DNA from: Nocardioides sp. SYSU D00065
GTDB taxonomy: Bacteria; Actinomycetota; Actinomycetes; Propionibacteriales; Nocardioidaceae
Assembly (NCBI RefSeq): GCF_017916425.1
Contig: NZ_JAFMSX010000001.1
Location: 310,001 to 374,000 of the forward strand
DNA: 64,000 nt
Direction: 5' to 3'
In this document: in pieces, positions 58,447 to 64,000 of the stretch
How the letters are laid out: the number at the start of each line of letters is the position of its first letter
Position numbering within the stretch: the stretch's first letter is position 1
The notes under the pieces: model-generated
Databases searched by the model: none
Seen by the model: the letters and a program-made list of their open reading frames with translations, nothing else
What the model was told of the DNA's origin: nothing
Program-made: the position numbers and the translations under genes

Positions 58447-60015
58447 ATGCTGAGCACCCACCAGCCCGGGATCCTCTGGCGCGTCACGACCGCGGCGCGT
58501 GTCTTCGTCCTGGCGCTCGCTCTCGGCCGCGTGCTCTCAGCCGGCGAAGCGCGCGGAGTGCTCCTACCCTTCGTTGCTGTCGTCCTCGTCGCCACCGTGA
58601 CGTGCGTCCTCGAGCGCGAAGTACCTGACCGACTCCTGGTCTGGCTCCCGCTAGTGGAAGGCGTACTTGTCAGCGCGTTGTTGTCGAGCAATCAGGAGGC
58701 CGGGGAGTACGTCCTGGTGTACCTGGCCGTACCGGCGGTAGTCGGAGGCCTGCGCCACGGGTGGCTCGCGGTGTTGAACACCACCTTGGCCGGCGCCGTC
58801 ACTTTGCTGTCGGTGACCATCAACATCGGCTCGTCCAGCGCGCATGTGGCGGAGGCGGGGTTGTTCTGGCTGGGCATCGGGCTCGGCACGGGCCTGCTCG
58901 CGGCGTGGCAGACCCGCGCGTTACGGGAGCTGATCGACGCTCGCGCGCCCCTGGTCGAGGCGCACCGCTTGTTGGTCCAGCTGCAGGCTTTGGCGCACGA
59001 GAACGAGGTGGGCTTCGACAGCTCTGGTGCCAGCGAGCAGCTCGGCAGCGCCCTGCTCGACCGAGTGGAGGCCACCCGCGCGGCCGTGTTCGCACGCCAC
59101 CGGGACGGCTCGCTGGTGCTGCTGTGGTCCCGCGGCGCGATCGAGGGTCTCGAGGACGCCGCAGCGTCCGTCACGGACGAGGTCGTGGCGACGCCCGAGA
59201 CGCTCTGCGTACCGGTCATGTCAGAGGACCGCGTGATCGCAGTAGCGGTCCTCGGTGACCTACTGTCCTGGCACGGCGAACCGGAGATGACAGCGACCCG
59301 CGTCGCCGCCAGCCACGCGCTCCGTCTCGACACCGCTCTGATCTTCGACGACGTCCGAGGGCTGGCGGCGTCCGAGGAGCGGCACCGGATAGCTCGAGAG
59401 ATGCACGACGGGGTAGCGCAGGAGCTAGTCGCCCTCGGCTATGCCGTCGACGAGATCTCGTCGGTGACCGAGGAGGCCCAGACGCGTGAGCTGTCCATGC
59501 TTCTACGCGCAGAGGTCACCCGCGTGGTCTCCGAGCTGCGGTTCTCCATCTTCGACTTGCGGCACGACCTCGCCGGTCATTCGTTGTCCGCGTCCTTGAC
59601 CGACTACGCCAACACCGTAGGCATGCAAGCGGGTCTTCGGGTGCACCTCACCCTCGACGAAGCCGGTCCGCCGCTGCCGTCACGCGTCCAGACCGAGATT
59701 CTGCGCATAGCACAGGAGGCGATCGGCAACGTCCGCCGCCATTCCCGCGCAGCGAACCTGTGGGTGCTGTGGACAACAGACGGGGATGGTCAGTGTCTAC
59801 GGATCGAGGACGACGGTGTCGGCAACGCAGCCCCGCGTGCGCAGCACTACGGCCTGCACACGATGCGCGAGCGGGCCGAACACATCGGCGCAACGCTGAC
59901 CGTCGAGGACCGGCACGGCGGCGGAACCGTCGTGGAGATGAGCAGCCGCTCCCCTGAACCCCATCACCGCAAGGAGAAGATCGTTGCCTACCACCACCGT
60001 CATGCTCGTCGATGA
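58447..60015 (+). CDS. sensor histidine kinase of the tad locus
   Basis: 522 residues from ATG 58447. Five to six N-terminal TM helices (to about residue 160), a GAF-like sensor region (about 180-300, with RAAVFARHRDGSLVLLW and LCVPVMSEDRVIAVAVLGD), then HisKA_3 with the phospho-acceptor His in REMHDGVAQELVALGYAV (about residue 320) and HATPase with RIAQEAIGNVRRHSRA and RIEDDGVGN. It sits 9 nt after tadC and overlaps the response-regulator start by 32 nt, so it probably controls expression of the pili. Stimulus unknown. Confidence 0.9.
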   Translation: MLSTHQPGILWRVTTAARVFVLALALGRVLSAGEARGVLLPFVAVVLVATVTCVLEREVPDRLLVWLPLVEGVLVSALLSSNQEAGEYVLVYLAVPAVVGGLRHGWLAVLNTTLAGAVTLLSVTINIGSSSAHVAEAGLFWLGIGLGTGLLAAWQTRALRELIDARAPLVEAHRLLVQLQALAHENEVGFDSSGASEQLGSALLDRVEATRAAVFARHRDGSLVLLWSRGAIEGLEDAAASVTDEVVATPETLCVPVMSEDRVIAVAVLGDLLSWHGEPEMTATRVAASHALRLDTALIFDDVRGLAASEERHRIAREMHDGVAQELVALGYAVDEISSVTEEAQTRELSMLLRAEVTRVVSELRFSIFDLRHDLAGHSLSASLTDYANTVGMQAGLRVHLTLDEAGPPLPSRVQTEILRIAQEAIGNVRRHSRAANLWVLWTTDGDGQCLRIEDDGVGNAAPRAQHYGLHTMRERAEHIGATLTVEDRHGGGTVVEMSSRSPEPHHRKEKIVAYHHRHARR

Positions 60016-60631
60016 TCACGAACTGATCCGTCAAGGTCTCGCACGGGCCTTCGAACGCGACGACGACATGACCGTCACCGGCCAAGCCGGATCGGTGAGC
60101 GACGCCCTGACCGTGTTGGCGGAGGTGCAGCCCGATGTGGTCGTCACCGACTTGCAGCTGCCCGACGGCACCGGCCTCGATGTGGTCCGCGCCGTCAGAG
60201 CGGTCAGCGAGACCACCGGCGTCGTCGTGCTCACGATGCACGCCGGGGACGAGCACATCTTCGCCGCGATGGAGGCAGGCGCATCGGCCTTCGTGGGCAA
60301 GGACAGTGGCGCCGGTGACGTGCTGAGCGCTGCAAAGCACGCAGCGGTGGCGCCGCGGACGTTCCTGTGCGCGAGCCTGGGTGCCGCCATGGTGCGCAGG
60401 GCGACAGCCTCGTCGACACCTCGCCTGTCAGTGCGCGAGATGGAGGTCCTCGTGCTCCTCGCCGACGGCCTCGGCACAGGCGAAATCGCCGCCCGCCTCT
60501 ACATGAGCGATTCGACGGCAAAGACGCACATCACGCACATCTACCAGAAGCTTGGGGCCGCTAACCGCGCGCAGGCACTAGTCACAGCGATGAGGATGGG
60601 GCTGCTCGATCAGATGTCTTCCGAGTTCTGA
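59984..60631 (+). CDS. LuxR-type response regulator of the tad locus, TTG start
   Basis: 215 residues. TTG at 59984 is preceded by AAGGAG at 7 nt, which is a good ribosome binding site and outweighs the in-frame ATG six codons later. The receiver has VDDHELI, Asp56 in VVVTDLQLP and Lys in AFVGKDSG. The C-terminal LuxR HTH is LSVREMEVLVLLADGLGTGEIAARLYMSDSTAKTHITHIYQKLG. The next gene is the first pilin, so it is the obvious local target; binding-site sequence unknown. Confidence 0.9.
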   Translation: MPTTTVMLVDDHELIRQGLARAFERDDDMTVTGQAGSVSDALTVLAEVQPDVVVTDLQLPDGTGLDVVRAVRAVSETTGVVVLTMHAGDEHIFAAMEAGASAFVGKDSGAGDVLSAAKHAAVAPRTFLCASLGAAMVRRATASSTPRLSVREMEVLVLLADGLGTGEIAARLYMSDSTAKTHITHIYQKLGAANRAQALVTAMRMGLLDQMSSEF

Positions 60632-60778
60632 ATTGTCCAGGCGAGAGTAGTCCGATTGAACTATCCCCTCAGGACTGATCGCATGATTCGCCGAAACCCC
60701 GCGACCGGCAGAGTTCTCGTCGACGGGTCCTGTGCGGCTCGGACCAGGACTCACCATCCAGATCACAAGGGGACATCA
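60632..60778 (+). promoter_or_regulatory. intergenic region before the first Flp pilin gene
   Basis: 147 bp, noticeably AT-richer than the rest of the window, between the response regulator and flp. TTGAAC at 60656 and CATGAT about 20 bp later are weak core elements. AAGGGGA precedes the flp ATG. A regulated promoter is expected here but I cannot define it firmly. Confidence 0.35.
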
Positions 60779-60997
60779 ATGCTTGAGAAGCTCATCGCTC
60801 TTCGCCAGTTCATGACCGTCCAGGACGAGAAGGGCGAGCGCGGCGCCACCGCCACCGAGTACGCCCTCCTGGTCGCCTTCATTGCCTTCGGCATCGTGCT
60901 GGCGGTCGGCCTCTTCGGCGACGCCCTCGCCGGCTTCTTCGGCGAGCTGACGACCACGGTCGGCGGCTGGGACGGCAGCGGCACCGGCGCCAACTGA
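60779..60997 (+). CDS. flp: Flp family type IVb pilin 1
   Basis: 72 residues from ATG 60779. A basic/acidic leader ending KGERG precedes the processing site G/ATATEYALLVAFIAFG, in which the Glu after the Thr and the following Tyr form the Flp motif; a 20-residue hydrophobic helix and a short polar tail (GWDGSGTGAN) follow. A TadV-type prepilin peptidase should cut after the Gly, but none is encoded in this window. The 38-residue core is identical in pilin 2. Confidence 0.92.
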   Translation: MLEKLIALRQFMTVQDEKGERGATATEYALLVAFIAFGIVLAVGLFGDALAGFFGELTTTVGGWDGSGTGAN

Positions 60998-61083
60998 TGC
61001 TGTCCGGGCTGCCGTAGCGAGAGCGCAGCACTGAACACCTGATTCGCGTGATCAGGCGCCCGATCAGATTCACTTCGTACTAG

Positions 61084-61104
61084 CGAGTTCCAACGAACTC
61101 GTTT
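61084..61104 (+). terminator. short hairpin between the two pilin genes
   Basis: CGAGTTC-CAAC-GAACTCG is a perfect 7-bp stem with a 4-nt loop followed by TTT, 26 nt before pilin 2. A second small dyad, CCTGAT...ATCAGG, lies at 61038-61056. Together they could terminate partially or stabilise the pilin 1 mRNA, setting the ratio of the two pilins. Confidence 0.55.
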
Positions 61105-61129
61105 CGCTGACTCAGAAAAGAGAACTCCG

Positions 61130-61324
61130 ATGCTTCAGAACCTCTTCCTTCAGTTCCTCCTCGGCCGCGACGAGGAGGAGGGTGCTACAGCGACTGAGTA
61201 CGCCCTGCTGGTGGCGTTCATCGCCTTCGGCATCGTTCTGGCCGTCGGCCTGTTCGGTGACGCACTTGCCGGGTTCTTCGGCGAGCTCACCGGCACGGTC
61301 AACGGATGGGACAGCGACAACTGA
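61130..61324 (+). CDS. flp: Flp family type IVb pilin 2
   Basis: 64 residues from ATG 61130. Leader MLQNLFLQFLLGRDEEEG, cleavage before ATATEYALLVAFIAFG, and the tail GELTGTVNGWDSDN. The core matches pilin 1 residue for residue over about 38 positions, while many wobble bases differ, so the duplication is not recent and the protein core is under strong constraint. The leaders and tails differ. A strong terminator follows. Confidence 0.92.
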   Translation: MLQNLFLQFLLGRDEEEGATATEYALLVAFIAFGIVLAVGLFGDALAGFFGELTGTVNGWDSDN

Positions 61325-61331
61325 TTTCCTG

Positions 61332-61381
61332 GCAAGGGGCTGGGGCCGTGACATTCGCGGCCGCCAGCCCCTTGCTGCTTT
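61332..61381 (+). terminator. intrinsic terminator of the tad/flp locus
   Basis: GCAAGGGGCTGG (61332-61343) pairs perfectly with CCAGCCCCTTGC (61364-61375); GGCCG and CGGCC extend the stem inside, and the run TGCTTTT follows. It is by far the strongest terminator in the window. Confidence 0.88.
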
Positions 61382-61462
61382 TCGGCGGCGTTGTATCGGC
61401 CTCCAACAGGGCTTGGCAGCGCGCCGGGACACGACAAACGTGACCCAGCGGCTGCGAACGAC

Positions 61463-62725
61463 TTACTGAAGCGCGTCAACCACGAAGCCCGCGAGCCGGT
61501 TCCGCCAGGTCCACGTCAGTGCTCTTTCGGACAGTCCAGCGCGAGCCAGAGCCGAGGTAATGTGCTGGCCGGCGGCCGCGTCGCGATAAACGCCCACCAG
61601 CCCCCGCTCCCCCAGCCGCTCCGCGATGACGCGGCAGGCCAGCCAGGCCTCCTCGTAGCGCGCCTGCAGGTCGCGTGCGCGCGTGTCGAAGTCCGCGGCC
61701 GTGGGGAGCGTCCGCGGCACCCCGTTTCGCCGTGCCGCGGCGATGGCGCGTCCGAGCGTGACCGGGTCCGGCAGGCGCGTGCCGCGGAGGGCGACGTAGT
61801 CGGCGAACCCCTCGAGCAGCCAGGGCTCCATCGGCGTGCGGACCGCGTCGGTGGCGACGTGCACCAGCTCGTGGCTCATCACCACCTGCGCCCCGGCGCG
61901 ACGGAGGCCGGCCGTCACCTCGGGGTTCACGAAGACGTGGACAGGCGCGCCGGGATCCGTCGAGCTGCCTGCCGTCGCCGTCACGGCGGCCACGCCGGCG
62001 TACGTCCCGGGGTCGGCGCCCAGCGCCGCGTCCAGGTCGGCGGCGCTGCCGGGCACCTCGACGACCACCGGCGTCGTCCAGCCGGACAGCACCCGGCGTA
62101 CCACGGCGACGCCGCGGACGGCTCGTCGTGCGACCACCTCCGCCGCGGCGGCGGAGCCGTCAACCATGACGAGGACGCCGGGCGCCGTGGCGACGGCGAG
62201 CTCCCCGTGCAGCCACAGCGGCGTCCGGCTGCCGGGCTCCGTGCCGCCGAAGCCGGCGATGGCCAGGTCCGCCCCGTCCGGGGCGAAGTCGACGATCACG
62301 TCGGCCGCCGACGGCATCCGGTCGAACCCGTCGACCTGCCACGTCATCTCCACGACGCCCGACCAGCTGCCGTCGGCCGCCACCACACCCACCTGGTCGA
62401 CGTAGCGGGCGCCTACCCCGGTGAGGTGGGCGGCCTCGACGTTGCGGGCCACCCCGGCCAGCACCCTGGCCGCTTGGTCGTCGCCGGACGGCGCGAGGGC
62501 CGCCAGCGCGTCGGGGTCGCGGTCACCGACCGCCGCCGCGAACGCCGACAGGACCGCGGCTGCGTCGCCGGGGCTCGCGCGTCGTACGTCGAGCGGGCCG
62601 GTGTCCACCTCGTGCCGCCCGTCGCGCACGAGGAACACGGCGACGAGCGCGACCACCAGGCACAGCGAAAGGCCGGCCGCCCACAGGAGTGGACGACCGG
62701 CCTTCGAGGACCGCTGGTCAGCCAG
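61463..62725 (-). CDS. membrane-anchored HExxH peptidase-like protein, probable CTG start
   Basis: About 420 residues. From CTG at 62723-62725, overlapping the NlpC/P60 stop by 8 nt, the N-terminus reads LADQRSSKAGRPLLWAAGL followed by a full TM helix; the first conventional start (GTG 62656) would leave only ten hydrophobic residues. The extracytoplasmic part has a nuclear-transport-factor-like region (about 60-200) and a gluzincin-like site: SHELVHVATDA (HExxH with Leu-Val) and downstream WLLEGFADYVAL, where the Glu is the third metal ligand. Substrate unknown. Cotranscribed with the wall hydrolase, hence likely under the same riboswitch. Confidence 0.75.
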   Translation of the reverse strand: MADQRSSKAGRPLLWAAGLSLCLVVALVAVFLVRDGRHEVDTGPLDVRRASPGDAAAVLSAFAAAVGDRDPDALAALAPSGDDQAARVLAGVARNVEAAHLTGVGARYVDQVGVVAADGSWSGVVEMTWQVDGFDRMPSAADVIVDFAPDGADLAIAGFGGTEPGSRTPLWLHGELAVATAPGVLVMVDGSAAAAEVVARRAVRGVAVVRRVLSGWTTPVVVEVPGSAADLDAALGADPGTYAGVAAVTATAGSSTDPGAPVHVFVNPEVTAGLRRAGAQVVMSHELVHVATDAVRTPMEPWLLEGFADYVALRGTRLPDPVTLGRAIAAARRNGVPRTLPTAADFDTRARDLQARYEEAWLACRVIAERLGERGLVGVYRDAAAGQHITSALARAGLSERALTWTWRNRLAGFVVDALQ

Positions 62726-63713
62726 GACGGACCGCGCCGACGTAGGGCATCGAGTAGAGGCCCGAGACGGTGACGCCGGAGCCGGGGTTGGCCGCGTGCA
62801 CGATCATCCCGTTGCCGATGTACATGCCGACGTGGCTGATCGGGCTGTAGTAGAAGACCAGGTCGCCGGGCTGGAGGTCGCTGGCCGCGATGCGCGGACC
62901 GGAGCCGAACTGGGCGCTGGACGAGTGCGGCAGGGAGACGCCGGCCTGCGCCCACGCGCGCATGGTCAGGCCGCTGCAGTCGAAGGCACTCTCGCCCATC
63001 GCACCGTAGACGTAGGCGTCGCCCACCTGGGCCATCGCGTACTGGACGGCGGCGGCGGCACGGCCGGAGGCCGGGACCGACGCCGGCGCGCGGGTGGTCT
63101 CGCTGCGCGAGGCGGTGTCCAGCAGACGCTCGCGCTCCTCCTCCTCGAGGTCGGCGAGGAGCGCCTTGGCCTCGGCGAGCTTGTCGTCGACGGTCTCCTT
63201 CTCCGCGCTCAGCTGCTCGGTGATCTCCGCGATCTCAGCGGTGCGGGCGTCCGTCGCCTCGCGGCGGATCTCGAGCGCCTCGAGCTCGGTGTCGTAGTCG
63301 GCCAGCAGCGAGCTCTGCAGGTCGTTGAACGACGACATGGTGGACAGCGTGTCGAGGAACGACCCGGGGTCCTCGGACACGACGACCTGGCCGACGGTGG
63401 AGATCCCCTCGCCCTCGAGCTGTCGCACGACGGCGTCGGAGACCTGGTCGCGCACCTCCTCGAGGCGGTCGTCCTGGCGCGCCTGGTCGGCCCGGAGGCC
63501 GCTGAGGTCGCGGCGCAGGTCGGCGAGGTCGAGCCGGGCGTCGTGGAGGCGCTCCTGGGCGGCCTCGGCCTCGTGGTAGAGGCGGTCGACGCGGGCCTTC
63601 ACGTCCTCGATGTCGGGGTCGGCCTGAGCGGGGGTGGCGGGGACGAAGGCAAGGGCAGCGATCGCGGAGAGACCTAGAACGGTCGCGCCGGCACGCTTGC
63701 GGGGGTGAGCCAC
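62718..63713 (-). CDS. NlpC/P60 peptidoglycan D,L-endopeptidase (RipC-like)
   Basis: 331 residues from GTG 63711-63713. Signal peptide 1-31 (cut after TPAQA), a long coiled coil (about 32-205) as in RipC/PcsB-type hydrolases, a short linker, and an NlpC/P60 domain (about 222-331). The catalytic Cys is in SAFDCSGLTMRAWAQAG and the His in SPISHVGMYIGNGMIVHAA. Cleaves stem peptides during division or growth. The coiled coil suggests control by an FtsEX-type partner, not encoded here. A c-di-AMP riboswitch-like leader lies directly upstream. Confidence 0.93.
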   Translation of the reverse strand: MAHPRKRAGATVLGLSAIAALAFVPATPAQADPDIEDVKARVDRLYHEAEAAQERLHDARLDLADLRRDLSGLRADQARQDDRLEEVRDQVSDAVVRQLEGEGISTVGQVVVSEDPGSFLDTLSTMSSFNDLQSSLLADYDTELEALEIRREATDARTAEIAEITEQLSAEKETVDDKLAEAKALLADLEEEERERLLDTASRSETTRAPASVPASGRAAAAVQYAMAQVGDAYVYGAMGESAFDCSGLTMRAWAQAGVSLPHSSSAQFGSGPRIAASDLQPGDLVFYYSPISHVGMYIGNGMIVHAANPGSGVTVSGLYSMPYVGAVRPG

Positions 63714-63740
63714 GAGCGGGGGAACTCCTCGGGGTGTCGT

Positions 63741-63905
63741 ACGCCTACCGGGTGAGCTGACGGGTTCGGCACGACGTGTCCTACCCCTGCTCCACGTGCT
63801 GCTCGCGCGGCACGCCTCACAGGGGATTCACCCCAGGGGGAAGTGTGGTTCCCCGGCTCGTCGGCCACAGGTGCTGCACGATGTGGCCCACGACTCGGCG
63901 CGACG
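63741..63905 (-). promoter_or_regulatory. ydaO-type (cyclic di-AMP) riboswitch
   Basis: The minus-strand leader contains, in order, CGCGCCGAGTCGTGGGCC, GGCCGACGAGCCGGGGAACC, GGGGTGAATCCC, AGGGGTAGGACA, GCCGAACCCGTCAGCTCACC and CGGTAGGCG. These conserved blocks and their order match the ydaO-yuaA riboswitch, which in actinobacteria often precedes NlpC/P60 and other wall-hydrolase genes. Binding of c-di-AMP would be expected to turn expression down. Confidence 0.88.
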
Positions 63906-63948
63906 CCCGCGCGGGCCGGGTGACCCACTGCCACGGACGTCAGCACTC

Positions 63949-63978
63949 ACCCTAGACGCCGCGCGATGACCTCGCCAA
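63949..63978 (-). promoter_or_regulatory. promoter of the riboswitch-NlpC/P60 operon
   Basis: TTGGCG (63973-63978) and TAGGGT (63949-63954) are 18 bp apart, with the start predicted near 63942, about 40 nt before the first conserved riboswitch block. The remaining 22 bp to the window end hold nothing recognisable. Confidence 0.6.
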
Positions 63979-64000
63979 TCTTCGGCGGAAGTTGTCACGA

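Noticed and set aside
1..64000. CRISPR arrays, insertion sequences, tRNA or rRNA genes
   Set aside because: None was seen on reading both strands: no regularly spaced identical repeats with unique spacers, no transposase frames with terminal repeats, no cloverleaf-like sequence in the gaps.

Overview
The window is about 64 kb of chromosome from a high-GC actinobacterium, most likely Nocardioides or another Nocardioidaceae. The basis is near-universal G/C at wobble positions, many GTG starts, and gene order. The order murE-ftsI-ftsL-rsmH-mraZ, moxR/DUF58/transglutaminase, DUF3040, metF, prenyl synthase, Rv2175c-type protein, PASTA kinase, class II DAHP synthase parallels the Mycobacterium tuberculosis segment around Rv2163c-Rv2178c. 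The later stretch (phosphofructokinase, MacS/MacR-like pair, ROK kinase, ArsA-like ATPase, acyl-CoA ligase) recalls the Streptomyces region around SCO2119-SCO2131. Assignments rest on protein motifs read by eye; no database search was run. I saw no tRNA, rRNA, CRISPR array or insertion sequence.

1-10131: the left end of the division and cell-wall cluster on the minus strand (murE partial, ftsI, ftsL-like, rsmH, a small membrane ORF, mraZ). mraZ has an unusually readable control region: TTGACG-N16-TACTGT overlapped by four GTGGRG repeats spaced exactly 10 bp. The mraZ-rsmH spacer holds two arrays of three 10-bp-phased TGGTGC repeats flanking a long near-perfect inverted repeat. Divergently runs moxR-DUF58-tgpA, overlapping genes for a MoxR/transglutaminase system.

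10375-17700: after a DUF3040 membrane protein comes a minus-strand cassette under a perfect LexA (SOS) box: DUF6504, a SAV_6107-type HEPN protein, a DnaE2-like polymerase, a methyltransferase with its own promoter, and a catalytically intact DinB. This looks like an inducible translesion module in which Pol IV sits where mycobacteria have ImuB.

17781-31459: housekeeping and signalling genes, including metF and a polyprenyl synthase (divergent), a secreted guanyl-type RNase overlapping an Rv2175c-like DNA-binding gene, a four-PASTA kinase (PknL-like), an EamA transporter, threonine aldolase and DAHP synthase. 31536-39682: phosphoesterase lipoprotein, amino-acid permease, PPi-dependent phosphofructokinase with a perfect palindrome next to its -10, MFS transporter, DUF1028 and glycerol kinase.

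39781-51905: a coiled-coil protein, GNAT enzyme, two-component pair with a flavin reductase between, PlsC-like acyltransferase, alpha/beta hydrolase, a TIGR00300 (LOR/SDH) protein, ROK glucokinase, DUF5304-like protein, an ArsA-like ATPase broken by a single-base frameshift, an SRPBCC protein and a FadD-type ligase.

52150-61381: a compact Tad/Flp pilus locus: CpaB, TadZ/CpaE, TadA/CpaF, an unusual secreted-vWA/TadB fusion, TadC, a dedicated histidine kinase and response regulator, two tandem Flp pilins and a strong terminator. Codon use is visibly less GC-biased here. 61463-64000: a membrane-anchored HExxH peptidase-like protein and an NlpC/P60 wall hydrolase whose leader closely matches the ydaO (c-di-AMP) riboswitch.

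A recurrent theme is leaderless transcription: at least 18 genes have a TANNNT hexamer 6 or 7 nt before the start codon, which fixes many starts.
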